This document shows positions 35,554 through 44,448 of a stretch of 64,000 nt of DNA, piece after piece. The notes under the pieces were generated by a model. The model saw only the letters and a list, made by a program, of their open reading frames with translations. It was not told the origin of the DNA and made no database searches. This DNA comes from Arthrobacter celericrescens (GTDB lineage: Bacteria; Actinomycetota; Actinomycetes; Actinomycetales; Micrococcaceae): positions 57,748-121,747 of the forward strand of contig NZ_QYLP01000037.1 in the NCBI RefSeq assembly GCF_003614925.1, given 5' to 3'. Position numbers and translations under genes: made by a program. Position 1 is the first letter of the stretch; each line of letters starts with the position of its first letter.

Positions 35554-36371
35554 CAGTGGCCCTCCGCCGATCCTGTGTGCGCGTCGTCATGGAAGTGCGT
35601 GGTGGCGTCCGGCAGGCCGACGACGACGATCCGCCCGTTCGCGCGGATGACCTCCACATGGCTGTCGTAGAGCTCCGAGAGGACCTCGGTGGTCATGACC
35701 TCCTCCGGAGTGCCTACCCGGAACTGGCCGCCGGCGAGGTAGAGGACCCGGTCCACGTAGTCGATGACGGGGTTGATTTCATGGGTCACGAAGACCACCG
35801 CGCTGTTCCGTTCATGGCACTGCTGGTTGATCAGTGCGCTCACGGCCAACTGGTGGTGCAAGTCCAGGGACAGCAGCGGTTCATCGCACAGCAGCACCTG
35901 CGGATCGGAGGCGAGGGCCTGGGCCACGCGCAGGCGTTGCTGCTCGCCGCCGGAAAGCTGGCCCAGCGGCACTTTCGCGTAATCGCTGGCACCCACCAGG
36001 TCGAGGAGTTCGTCGATCCTGCGGTTGACGCCTTTGCCCGACAACCGCAGCCCCCAGCGGTGCCCGTCGAGGCCAAGGCCCACGAGGTCGCGGGCACGCA
36101 GCGGGGTGTCCGGTGCGAAGGATTTCTGCTGCGGGATGTAGCCGATCCGCCGGCTGCCGCGTTCCGCCGGCCGCCCGCCAAGTTCCACCTCGCCGGAATG
36201 CAGCTCCTGCAGCCCCAGCAGCACCTTCAGGAAGCTGGTCTTGCCGCTGCCGTTGGGACCGAGTACGGCGAAGAACTCACCGGGGTTGATCTCGAGGTCC
36301 AGGCCTTCCCAGAGCACCCTCTTGCCGAATTTCAGGCCGGCTCCGCGGAGGCTCACTAGGGGTGTCAACAA
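35553..36371 (-). CDS. znuC: Zinc ABC transporter ATP-binding protein ZnuC
   Basis: A 272-aa ABC ATPase with Walker A LGPNGSGKTSFL, signature [15 protein letters not shown], Walker B VLLCDEPLLSLDL (Leu-Ser-Leu rather than the common D-E-P-T) and the switch histidine in FVTHEINP. The annotated start is TTG at 36371 with AGAGG just before it. A second TTG (36368) or a GTG near 36356 is possible. It follows znuA after a 140-bp spacer that contains a 17-bp tandem repeat. Confidence 0.93.
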   Translation of the reverse strand: MLTPLVSLRGAGLKFGKRVLWEGLDLEINPGEFFAVLGPNGSGKTSFLKVLLGLQELHSGEVELGGRPAERGSRRIGYIPQQKSFAPDTPLRARDLVGLGLDGHRWGLRLSGKGVNRRIDELLDLVGASDYAKVPLGQLSGGEQQRLRVAQALASDPQVLLCDEPLLSLDLHHQLAVSALINQQCHERNSAVVFVTHEINPVIDYVDRVLYLAGGQFRVGTPEEVMTTEVLSELYDSHVEVIRANGRIVVVGLPDATTHFHDDAHTGSAEGH

Positions 36372-36463
36372 CTATCCTCTGTCCAGGTGTTTCAAGGCGT
36401 TCCAGGTGTGGGGCAACGAACGCAAGTCTACTTGCTGGCGGCCCGCCGTCGACGTGCCAAATC

Positions 36464-36514
36464 CGCCGACGTGCCAGTTCCGCCGTCGTGCCGGTTCCGC
36501 CGTCGTGCCGGCTA
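36464..36514. repeat. 17-bp tandem repeat, three units, between znuA and znuC
   Basis: CGCCGACGTGCCAGTTC (36464-36480), CGCCGTCGTGCCGGTTC (36481-36497) and CGCCGTCGTGCCGGCTA (36498-36514), with a degenerate fourth unit upstream near 36444-36463. The last unit runs into the znuA stop codon. No gene is in this spacer. Confidence 0.75.
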
Positions 36515-37480
36515 CTTGAGTGCGCCGGCCAGCGAGTCGGCGTTCCCCGCCATCCACTGGAGGTAGTCCTTGCCGTCCGGAAGCGTCTCGGTGAAGTCCA
36601 CCACCGGAACACCGGCGGACGTGGCGGCATCCTTCACGGCTTCGGTCTGCGGACCTTCCGTCTGCTCGTTGTACGCGAGCAGCTTGACACCGCCCGAGGT
36701 AAACAGATCCTTGGTCTCCTTGAGCACGGCCGGGGACACGTCGGTGTCCTCCTCGATGGCGGCGCTGTACTCTTCGGGGGTCTTGTTGACCAGGCCGGCG
36801 GCTTCCAGCAGGTAGACCGGCACCGGTTCGGTGATTGCCACCGGGGTGTTGGCGTGCTTGGCCTTGATCGCGTCGAGCTTCGCAGTGATGCCAGCGAGGG
36901 ACGTCTTGAACTTGCCGGCGTTGGCGGTGAATTCCGCTGCGGACGCCGGTTTCAGGGCGCCGAGCCGTGCAGCCACCGCGTCGGCAACCTTCCCCATGGC
37001 AGCCGGGTCGTACCAGACATGCTCGTTGAACGCGCCGTGGTCATGGCCATGCTCGTCAGCCGGGTGGGAGGCCCCGTCTTCGTGGTCTTCGTGCGGGGCA
37101 AGTCCGGTGGCCTCGACGGCGGTGATGATGTTTGCGTGGTCGAAGCCGGCGTCGTCGGCAAGCTTGTGCAGGAAGTCGTCGTAGCCTCCCCCGTTTTCCA
37201 CCAGGATCTTCGCCTTGGACACCGCCAGCTTGTCCTGCGCGTTCGCTTCGTAGGAGTGCGGATCCTGGCTGGTCTTGCTGATGATGGAGTCCACGGAGAC
37301 CTTATCCCCGCCGATGCTCCTGACGATGTCGCCGTAGACGTTCGTGGATGTCACCACCGGGATGGCTCCGTCCGCAGCGGACGACGACGGCGACGTGGCG
37401 GCAGGTGCCGAGCATGCGGAGAGGAGGATGGCCAGGCCTGCGGAGGCAGCAAGGGACAGACGGGCGACTGGGCGGCGCAC
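36512..37480 (-). CDS. znuA: Zinc ABC transporter substrate-binding lipoprotein ZnuA
   Basis: A 322-aa cluster A-I metal-binding protein. The signal peptide ends in LLSAC, with the lipidated cysteine at residue 23. Metal ligands are expected at DPHSYEA, at FNEHVWYDP and in the C-terminal half. A His/Asp-rich loop at about 130-152 (HEDHEDGASHPADEHGHDHG) is the zinc-specific feature that separates ZnuA from manganese-binding relatives. The start is GTG at 37480 with GAGG six bases upstream. A 39-bp palindrome 55 bp upstream probably carries its operator. Confidence 0.93.
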   Translation of the reverse strand: MRRPVARLSLAASAGLAILLSACSAPAATSPSSSAADGAIPVVTSTNVYGDIVRSIGGDKVSVDSIISKTSQDPHSYEANAQDKLAVSKAKILVENGGGYDDFLHKLADDAGFDHANIITAVEATGLAPHEDHEDGASHPADEHGHDHGAFNEHVWYDPAAMGKVADAVAARLGALKPASAAEFTANAGKFKTSLAGITAKLDAIKAKHANTPVAITEPVPVYLLEAAGLVNKTPEEYSAAIEEDTDVSPAVLKETKDLFTSGGVKLLAYNEQTEGPQTEAVKDAATSAGVPVVDFTETLPDGKDYLQWMAGNADSLAGALK

Positions 37481-37534
37481 GGGAAACCTCAGATCTATCA
37501 GATGAGAATCGACGACGGTTGTTGCTCCCCCGAG

Positions 37535-37573
37535 TCTAGCCCTAAATAGGAATGATTCCTATTTAGGGCTAGA
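37535..37573. promoter_or_regulatory. Perfect 39-bp palindrome with Zur-box-like core upstream of znuA
   Basis: TCTAGCCCTAAATAGGAAT (37535-37553), a single G (37554), then the exact complement (37555-37573). The inner 15 bases TAGGAATGATTCCTA (37547-37561) have the 7-1-7 layout and AATGATT centre of actinobacterial Zur/Fur-type boxes. It is 55 bp from the znuA start and 24 bp after the stop of the upstream CorC-like gene. It could therefore also act as a hairpin that ends the upstream transcript. Confidence 0.65.
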
Positions 37574-37596
37574 GCTCCGACGCCGTCACTGCGGGG

Positions 37597-38667
37597 TCAG
37601 GCGTTGTCCACGCCTCCCAGCCGACGGATGCCGGTGGCCTGGGTGGCGTCCCTGATTTCGCCGACGAGCTGCTCGATGACGTCCTCCAGGAACAGGACGC
37701 CGAGGGTTGTCCCGGCAGGATCCACGACGCGGGCAAGGTGCGAACCGGTCCGTTGCATGACCGCCAGCGCGTCCTCGATTTCGTCGTCGGGCGCAAGGTT
37801 GGCCAGGGAACGGATCCTGCCTTCAGAGATCGGATGCCTCTGCCCCTCCAGGGGGATGGACAGCACATCCTTGATGTGCAGGTAACCGGCCAGCCCGCCG
37901 TCGTCGTCCAGCAGCGGGAAGCGCGAGAATCCCGTGCGGCTGACGGCTTTCTCCAGTTCCCGCGGCGTGGACCCCGGTTTGAGGGTCACCAGCTTGTCCA
38001 CGGGCACCATGATGTGCGCGGCGGTGTGCGCCGAGAACTCCAGGGCACCGCTGAGCAGCCCGGAATCGTCGGCCACGAGCCCGTGCCGGGTGGATTCCTG
38101 CACGATGGACTGCACTTCCTCGAGCGTGAACGAGGACGTGACCTCGTCCTTGGGTTCGATCCGCATCAGTCGCAGGATATGGTTCGCACTCCAGTTGAGG
38201 GTCCAGATCACCGGCTTCACGAAGCGCGCGATATGGACCAGCGGCGGTGCCAGCAGCAGTGCAGCCCGGTTCGCCACGGAGACCGAAATGTTCTTCGGAA
38301 CCATCTCGCCGAAGGTCACGTGCAGGAAGGTCACCACCAGCAGGGCTGCGGTGAACCCGGCGGCGTCGGCCAGTTCGTGCGGCGTGCCGAACGCTTCCAG
38401 CGGCTCGGCCAGCAGGTGGTGGATGGCGGGCTCCGCCACCTGCAGGATCAGCAGGGAGCACACCGTGATGCCCAGCTGGGCGCACGCCAGCATGAGCGAA
38501 ACATTCTCCATGGCGTGCAGGGTGGTCCTGGCCCGCTTGGATCCCGCCTCCGCCAGCGGTTCGATCTGGCTGCGGCGTGCCGACATCACAGCGAACTCCG
38601 CGCCCACGAAGAAGGCGTTGCCGATCAGCAGGAACACGAGCCAGAGGATTCCGGTCCAGTCGCTCAT
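37597..38667 (-). CDS. CNNM/CorC (HlyC)-family membrane protein, second of a pair
   Basis: A 356-aa protein with an N-terminal CNNM (DUF21) membrane domain of four helices (about 1-190) and a CBS-domain pair (about 205-335: VPVDKLVTLKPGSTPRELEKAV, SRFPLLDDDGGLAGYLHIKD, LGVLFLEDVIEQLVGEI). The family is linked to magnesium or other divalent cation transport and resistance. It overlaps the upstream paralogue by four bases (ATGA). It lacks the C-terminal CorC_HlyC domain that its partner has. Confidence 0.88.
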   Translation of the reverse strand: MSDWTGILWLVFLLIGNAFFVGAEFAVMSARRSQIEPLAEAGSKRARTTLHAMENVSLMLACAQLGITVCSLLILQVAEPAIHHLLAEPLEAFGTPHELADAAGFTAALLVVTFLHVTFGEMVPKNISVSVANRAALLLAPPLVHIARFVKPVIWTLNWSANHILRLMRIEPKDEVTSSFTLEEVQSIVQESTRHGLVADDSGLLSGALEFSAHTAAHIMVPVDKLVTLKPGSTPRELEKAVSRTGFSRFPLLDDDGGLAGYLHIKDVLSIPLEGQRHPISEGRIRSLANLAPDDEIEDALAVMQRTGSHLARVVDPAGTTLGVLFLEDVIEQLVGEIRDATQATGIRRLGGVDNA

Positions 38668-40022
38668 GCCGCCGCCCCCTTCACGTTCCTGCCGCCCTGG
38701 CCGGCGGACGCCTCATCCGGATCGTCCGCCGGGGCCGGCCGGAAGCAGATCCGGTCGATCCTTCGGCCGTCCATCCGGGTCACCGACAGGGTTCCGCCGC
38801 CGGCTTCGACCACGTCGCCCGTCATGGCGATACGGCCCAGCCGGCTCATGACGTAGCCTCCCACTGTCTCGTACGCAGGATCGTCGGGCACGGTGAGCCC
38901 GGGAATCTGTTCGGACACTTCATCGGGCCGCAGCAGGCCCGGGAAGTACCAGTCGCCGGAGGCACTCTGCAGCAGACCGGGACGCACCCGGTCGTGCTCA
39001 TCGGCCACTTCGCCCACGATTTCCTCCACGAGGTCCTCGAGGGTGGCAATGCCTGCGGTGCCGCCGTATTCATCCAGCACCACGGCAAGCTGGAGGTTGC
39101 CCTCGCGCAGTTCGGACAGCAGGGCGTCCAGGTGGATGGTCTCCGGGACCTGGAGCACCTCGGCCATGATGGCCCCGGCCTCCAGGCCGTCGCGGCGCTC
39201 GCGCGGAACAGCCACGGCCTTCTTGACGTGCACCACGCCGCGGATGTCATCCGCGGAGTCCCCGATGACGGGGAACCGGGAGTACCCGGTACGGCGGGCG
39301 GCGTCGATGATGTCGGTGACCGGCTGCCCGGCCCCGATGGTTTCCATCCTGATGCGGGGCGTCATGACGTCGGCCGCGGTCCGTTCGGCGAACCTCAAGG
39401 TGCGCGCCACGAAGTTGGCGGTACCGGCGTCGAGTGTTCCGAGCTCCGCCGAGCGCCGCACGAGCGATGCCAGTTCCGCGGGCGAGCGGGCACCGGAAAT
39501 CTCTTCCTTGGCCTCAAGGCCGAAGAGGTGCAGGATCCGGTTCGAGAAGCCGTTCAGCAGCAGGATGGCGGGCTTGAACACGGTGGTGAAGACCAGCTGC
39601 GGGCGGGCCAGCGCTTTGCCGACAGGGAACGCCTGGGCGATCGCGAGGTTCTTCGGCACGAGTTCGCCGATCAGCATCGACAGCAAGGTGGCAAGCGCCA
39701 TGGCGATGAAGAGCGAGACTGAACGGGCGGCAGCCTCCGGCGTGCCGATCAGCACAAGCGGGCCGTGCAGCAGTTCGCCGACGGAGGGTTCCATCACGAA
39801 ACCCGTCAGCAATGTGGTCAGGGTGATGCCCAGCTGGCAGCTGGAAAGCTGCGTGGACAAGGATTTGAGGCACTTGAGCAGGGGCCGCGCAGCGTGGTCG
39901 CCGTCGTTGACCGCGCGCTGGACCGAGGTCTGGTCAAGGGCCACCAGGGAAAATTCGACGGCGACGAAGAAGCCCGTGCCAAGGATCAGAAGGAGGCCGG
40001 CAAGGAGCAGGAGCCATTCCAT
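38664..40022 (-). CDS. CNNM/CorC (HlyC)-family membrane protein, first of a pair
   Basis: A 452-aa protein. The CNNM membrane domain (about 1-195) has SLVALDQTSVQRAV, QLGITLTTLLTGF and GELVPKNLAIA. The CBS pair (about 215-335) has VMTPRIRMETI, SRFPVIGDSADDIRGVVHVK and LDEYGGTAGIATLEDLVEEIVGE. The C-terminal CorC_HlyC domain covers about 350-430. It probably functions with its shorter paralogue downstream as a heteromer. A 69-codon open frame ends directly before its ATG. Confidence 0.9.
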   Translation of the reverse strand: MEWLLLLAGLLLILGTGFFVAVEFSLVALDQTSVQRAVNDGDHAARPLLKCLKSLSTQLSSCQLGITLTTLLTGFVMEPSVGELLHGPLVLIGTPEAAARSVSLFIAMALATLLSMLIGELVPKNLAIAQAFPVGKALARPQLVFTTVFKPAILLLNGFSNRILHLFGLEAKEEISGARSPAELASLVRRSAELGTLDAGTANFVARTLRFAERTAADVMTPRIRMETIGAGQPVTDIIDAARRTGYSRFPVIGDSADDIRGVVHVKKAVAVPRERRDGLEAGAIMAEVLQVPETIHLDALLSELREGNLQLAVVLDEYGGTAGIATLEDLVEEIVGEVADEHDRVRPGLLQSASGDWYFPGLLRPDEVSEQIPGLTVPDDPAYETVGGYVMSRLGRIAMTGDVVEAGGGTLSVTRMDGRRIDRICFRPAPADDPDEASAGQGGRNVKGAAA

Positions 40023-40232
40023 TCAGGCCCCACCACCGGTTCGCCGGGAAGAACGGGCCGGCGGAGGCTGGTCAGCCGTGGCCGAGGACTGGGGCGCAGC
40101 TGCGCCGGAGGCGGCAGGAGGCGCGTGATGGGCATGTGTACGGGTATTGCCGGCGCTGTGGAACGCCCGGGGAAGGACAGCCGATCGGCTCCCCCCGCAG
40201 CGTCCAGGCCGGCACCTGGAATTACTGTCCAT
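40023..40232 (-). CDS. Possible 69-aa leader ORF abutting the CorC-like gene
   Basis: The ATG at 40232 lies nine bases after a TAGACT box (40242-40247). The frame ends in TGA immediately before the ATG of the CNNM/CorC gene. The product is Arg/Ala/Pro/His-rich low-complexity sequence with no recognised family. The tight fit at both ends suggests a translated leader that couples to the next gene, but chance cannot be excluded in GC-rich DNA. Confidence 0.25.
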   Translation of the reverse strand: MDSNSRCRPGRCGGSRSAVLPRAFHSAGNTRTHAHHAPPAASGAAAPQSSATADQPPPARSSRRTGGGA

Positions 40233-40241
40233 AAGGGCTCC

Positions 40242-40247
40242 AGTCTA
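40242..40247 (-). promoter_or_regulatory. Possible -10 box of the CorC-like operon
   Basis: TGTAGACT on the minus strand, an extended -10 form. If used, transcription starts near 40235, giving a 5' region of about 210 nt that holds the 69-codon frame. Confidence 0.35.
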
Positions 40248-40353
40248 CAGCCCGGCCCGGGCTCCTCAGCCGCCGGTTTTGCCCGGCCGGCCGCGCCGCG
40301 CGGTGGTGCCCGTGGTTCACTTCGTAGCACAGACATGATTTAGGTCACCACTA

Positions 40354-40384
40354 TTGGCAGACAGGCGCGGTCCGTCACTAGACT
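40354..40384 (+). promoter_or_regulatory. Possible promoter of kgd
   Basis: TTGGCA (40354-40359) and TAGACT (40379-40384) with a 19-bp spacer. A leader of about 100 nt follows, containing the inverted repeat AGGGTC/GACCCT and a T6 run at 40430-40435. The rest of the 40233-40353 gap shows nothing recognisable. Confidence 0.35.
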
Positions 40385-40490
40385 GGCAAGGGTCTGAGCC
40401 CGAGGGACCGGACCCTGGCCCGAGTCGTTTTTTCAGGCAATTCCACCGGGTCAGCTGGACATCAACACTCATGGAAGAGGCGTATTTCAA

Positions 40491-43400
40491 GTGCCAGAGC
40501 AGCCAAGCCACCGTCTACCAGAGGAATTTGGCGGAAACGAGTGGCTCGTTGACGAACTGTACGAGCGGTACCAGCAGGACAAGAATTCGGTCGACGCCAA
40601 GTGGTGGCCCCTCTTCGAATCCTTCACTACCGATGACGGCACTTCTTCCAACGGAACCTCCGCCGCCCCCGCAAACCCCGCAACCCGAGTACTTCCGGTC
40701 GTAGCACAGGCGCCGGCGCCCACGGCAACGGCGCCCGCCCCGGCGCCTGCAGCTTCGCCCGCCGCACCGGCTCCGGCCGCAGTTCCCGCTGCCGCGCCGG
40801 CCGCCCCCGCAGCACCGGCCGCACCGGCCAAGAAGGCCCCCGCCACTGTCGCCAAAGACGGCGCACAGAAGCCGGGCGCCGGGCAGGCCCAGCCCATTCC
40901 GGCCCAGCTGCCCAAGAGCACCAAGGCACCCACCCCGCCCGAGGAAGACGTCGTTTCCGTTCTCCGCGGCCCGGCGAAGGCCATCGCAGCCAACATGGTG
41001 ACGAGCCTGGAAGTGCCCACGGCCACCAGCGTCCGCGCCGTACCGGCCAAGCTGCTGATCGACAACCGCGTCGTCATCAACTCCAACCTCGCCCGCGCCC
41101 GCGGCGGCAAGGTCTCCTTCACGCACATCATCGGCTACGCCGTGGTGCGTGCGCTCTCCCAGTTCCCCTCCATGAACGTGTACTACGACGAGGTGGACGG
41201 CAAGCCAGTAGCCGTCCAGCCCGCGCACGTCAACTTCGGCATCGCGATCGATATGCCCAAGCCCGACGGCACCCGCCTCCTGATGGTCCCGAACATCAAG
41301 AAGGCGGAGACCATGAACTTCGCCGAGTTCTGGCACACCTACGAGGACCTGATCAAGCGGGCCCGCAACGGCAAGCTCACGGCGGACGACCACGCCGGAA
41401 CCACGGTCTCCCTGACCAACCCGGGCGGCATCGGCACCGTGCACTCGGTTCCGCGGCTCTCCAAGGGCCAGGCGGCAATCATCGGCGTAGGCGCCCTGGA
41501 CTACCCGGCCGAATGGCAGGGCGCCAGCGAGAAGATCATCGCCCAGAACGCCATCAGCAAGATCCTCACGCTGACCTCCACCTACGACCACCGAGTCATC
41601 CAGGGTGCGGGCAGCGGTGAGTTCCTCAAGCTGGTCCACCAGCTGCTGCTGGGCGCGCAGAACTTCTACGACGAGATCTTCGAAGCCCTGCGCATTCCGT
41701 ACGAGCCCGTCCGCTGGAGCCCCGACCTGCAGGTCGACCCCGCCGACGAGATCAACAAGGTTGCCCGCATCCAGCAGCTGATCCACTCCTACCGGGTCCG
41801 CGGCCACCTCATGGCCGACACCAACCCGCTTGAGTACGTCCAGCGCAAGCACCCGGACCTCGACGTCCTCACCTACGGCCTGACCCTCTGGGACCTGGAC
41901 CGCGAGTGGCCCACGGGTGGCTTCGGCGGCAAGCCGATGCTGAAGTTCCGCGACATCCTCGGCGTGCTGCGTGACGCGTACTGCCGCACCACTGGCATCG
42001 AATACATGCACATCCAGGAGCCCAAGGAACGCCAGTGGTTCCAGGACCAGCTGGAGCACCCGTACTCCAAGCCCAGCCGCGAAGAGCAGCTGCGCATCGT
42101 CTCCAAGCTCAATGCCGCCGAGGCATTCGAGACCTTCCTGCAGACCAAGTTCGTCGGCCAGAAGCGCTTCTCGCTCGAAGGCGGCGAATCCCTGATTCCG
42201 CTGCTGGACACCATCATTTCCGATGCTGCCGACGACGGCCTCGACGAGGTCGCGATCGGCATGGCCCACCGCGGCCGCCTCAACGTGCTGACCAACATCG
42301 CGGGCAAGACCTACGCCCAGGTGTTCCGTGAGTTCGAGGGCACCCAGGACCCCCGCTCCGTACAGGGCTCCGGCGACGTCAAGTACCACCTGGGCACCGA
42401 GGGCACGTTCACCTCGGACAACGGCAAGGAGACCAAGGTCTACCTCGCCGCCAACCCCTCGCACCTGGAAGCCGTGGACTCGGTCCTCGAAGGCATCGTC
42501 CGCGCCAAGCAGGACCGCCTTGACCAGGGCGAGACCTTCCCGGTCCTGCCGATCATGGTCCACGGTGACGCCGCATTCGCCGGCCAGGGCGTTGTTGCCG
42601 AAACCCTGAACCTGTCCCAGCTGCGGGGTTACCGCACCGGCGGCACCATCCACATCATCGTGAACAACCAGGTGGGCTTCACCACCGCGCCGTCCTCCTC
42701 GCGCTCCTCCACGTACTCCACGGACGTCGCGAAGATGATCCAGGCACCGGTGTTCCACGTAAACGGCGACGACCCCGAGGCCGTGGTCCGCGTGGCCCAG
42801 CTGGCCTACGAATTCCGCCAGCGCTTCCACAAGGACGTCATCGTGGACATGGTGTGCTACCGCCGCCGTGGCCACAACGAGGGCGACGATCCCTCGATGA
42901 CGCAGCCGCTGATGTACAACCTGATCGAGGCGAAGCGCTCGGTCCGCAAGCTGTACACCGAGTCCCTGATCGGCCGTGGCGACATCACCGAGGAAGAAGC
43001 AGAGCAGCTGCTCCGCGACTACCAGGAGCGCCTGGAGCGTGTCTTCGCGGAGACCCACGCCGCCCAGACTTCGCCCATCCCGATCGTCACCGCCGACTCC
43101 GCCGCCGTGTCGGGCATCGAACGCCCGATCGCACAGCAGGCGGACTCCGGAACGAACTCCCCGACGTCGACCGCCATCTCCACCGAGGTGCTCCAGCACA
43201 TCGGCCGCGCCCACCTTGAGATCCCGGAGGACTTCACGGTCCACTCCAAGCTCAAGCAGCTCCTGGAGAAGCGCGAGCAGATGTCCCGCGAAGGCGGCAT
43301 CGACTGGGGCTTCGGCGAAATCGCGGCCTTCGGTTCGCTCATCATGGAAGGCGTCCCGGTCCGCCTCGCTGGCCAGGACTCGCGCCGCGGCACCTTCGTG

Positions 43401-44315
43401 CAGCGCCACGCCGTCTTCCACGACCGCCTCAACGGCAACGAGTGGATGCCGCTGGGCAAGCTCAGCGACGACCAAGCCAAGCTGTGGATCTACGACTCCC
43501 TGCTGTCCGAATACGCCGCCATGGGCTTCGAATACGGCTACTCCGTGGAACGCCCGGACGCCCTCGTGCTCTGGGAGGCCCAGTTCGGCGACTTCGTCAA
43601 CGGCGCCCAGACCATCATCGATGAGTTCATCTCCTCGGCCGAGCAGAAGTGGGGCCAGCGTTCCTCGCTCGTGCTCATGCTGCCGCACGGCTACGAGGGC
43701 CAGGGCCCGGACCACTCCTCCGCCCGCATCGAGCGTTTCCTGCAGCTGTGCGCCGAGGACAACATGGTGGTCGCCAACCCGACCACCGCCGCCTCGCACT
43801 TCCACCTGCTGCGCCGCCAGGCCTACAGCCGGCCCCGGAAGCCGCTCATCATCTTCACGCCGAAGCAGCTGCTCCGCCTGAAGGCCGCGGCGTCCGCCGT
43901 CGAGGACTTCACCTCGGGCGGCTTCAAGCCGGTCATCGGCGAGCACGAGGCCCTGCAAAACGTGGACCGCGTGCTGCTGGTCTCCGGCCGCCTGTACTAC
44001 GACCTGCTGTCCAGCCGCCAGAAGTCCGGCGACACCTCGACGGCGATCATCCGTGTGGAGCAGCTGTACCCGCTCCCGCAGGCGGAGATCGAGGCCGAGC
44101 TGGCGAAGTACCCGAACGCCGAGGTTGTCTGGGCCCAGGACGAGCCCGCCAATCAGGGCCCGTGGCCGTTCATCGGCCTCAACCTGCCGCAGGCCCTTGA
44201 CCGCAAGGTCCGGCTGGTGTCCCGCCCGGCGTCGGCCTCCACGGCCGCCGGTTCCATGAAGCGCCACGCAGCGGAGCAGAGCACGCTGCTCAAGCAGGCC
44301 TTCGAACGCAAGTAA
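40491..44315 (+). CDS. kgd: Multifunctional 2-oxoglutarate metabolism enzyme Kgd (E2o/E1o fusion)
   Basis: A 1274-aa fusion found in actinobacteria. An N-terminal E1-type segment (EEFGGNEWLVDELYERYQQ) is followed by a Pro/Ala linker (about 55-150). Next comes an E2 acyltransferase core with YDHRVIQGAGSG (catalytic His and Asp region; D366-H367-R368), and then the complete thiamine-diphosphate-dependent E1o with MAHRGRLNVL (about 591-600) and GDAAFAGQG (about 692). There is no lipoyl domain, so lipoyl groups come from the PDH E2. It links the TCA cycle at 2-oxoglutarate to succinyl-CoA and can also decarboxylate or carboligate. The start is GTG. The GarA regulator that normally controls Kgd is not in the window. 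An intrinsic terminator follows. Confidence 0.96.
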   Translation: MPEQPSHRLPEEFGGNEWLVDELYERYQQDKNSVDAKWWPLFESFTTDDGTSSNGTSAAPANPATRVLPVVAQAPAPTATAPAPAPAASPAAPAPAAVPAAAPAAPAAPAAPAKKAPATVAKDGAQKPGAGQAQPIPAQLPKSTKAPTPPEEDVVSVLRGPAKAIAANMVTSLEVPTATSVRAVPAKLLIDNRVVINSNLARARGGKVSFTHIIGYAVVRALSQFPSMNVYYDEVDGKPVAVQPAHVNFGIAIDMPKPDGTRLLMVPNIKKAETMNFAEFWHTYEDLIKRARNGKLTADDHAGTTVSLTNPGGIGTVHSVPRLSKGQAAIIGVGALDYPAEWQGASEKIIAQNAISKILTLTSTYDHRVIQGAGSGEFLKLVHQLLLGAQNFYDEIFEALRIPYEPVRWSPDLQVDPADEINKVARIQQLIHSYRVRGHLMADTNPLEYVQRKHPDLDVLTYGLTLWDLDREWPTGGFGGKPMLKFRDILGVLRDAYCRTTGIEYMHIQEPKERQWFQDQLEHPYSKPSREEQLRIVSKLNAAEAFETFLQTKFVGQKRFSLEGGESLIPLLDTIISDAADDGLDEVAIGMAHRGRLNVLTNIAGKTYAQVFREFEGTQDPRSVQGSGDVKYHLGTEGTFTSDNGKETKVYLAANPSHLEAVDSVLEGIVRAKQDRLDQGETFPVLPIMVHGDAAFAGQGVVAETLNLSQLRGYRTGGTIHIIVNNQVGFTTAPSSSRSSTYSTDVAKMIQAPVFHVNGDDPEAVVRVAQLAYEFRQRFHKDVIVDMVCYRRRGHNEGDDPSMTQPLMYNLIEAKRSVRKLYTESLIGRGDITEEEAEQLLRDYQERLERVFAETHAAQTSPIPIVTADSAAVSGIERPIAQQADSGTNSPTSTAISTEVLQHIGRAHLEIPEDFTVHSKLKQLLEKREQMSREGGIDWGFGEIAAFGSLIMEGVPVRLAGQDSRRGTFVQRHAVFHDRLNGNEWMPLGKLSDDQAKLWIYDSLLSEYAAMGFEYGYSVERPDALVLWEAQFGDFVNGAQTIIDEFISSAEQKWGQRSSLVLMLPHGYEGQGPDHSSARIERFLQLCAEDNMVVANPTTAASHFHLLRRQAYSRPRKPLIIFTPKQLLRLKAAASAVEDFTSGGFKPVIGEHEALQNVDRVLLVSGRLYYDLLSSRQKSGDTSTAIIRVEQLYPLPQAEIEAELAKYPNAEVVWAQDEPANQGPWPFIGLNLPQALDRKVRLVSRPASASTAAGSMKRHAAEQSTLLKQAFERK

Positions 44316-44324
44316 ACAACAAGG

Positions 44325-44364
44325 GTGCCCGGCCGGAGCTTCGAAACAAGCTCCTGCCGGGCAC
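44325..44364 (+). terminator. Intrinsic terminator of kgd
   Basis: The stem GTGCCCGGC-C-GGAGCTT pairs with AAGCTCC-T-GCCGGGCAC around the loop CGAAAC, followed by TTCTGTTT. It starts 10 bases after the kgd stop. Confidence 0.85.
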
Positions 44365-44448
44365 TTCTGTTTAAATGGGTAGATATGCCAGGCCGCTCCG
44401 GCGGCCGGGCACCCGGCATGGACCGCAACGTTGGTGAAGAGGTAACAG

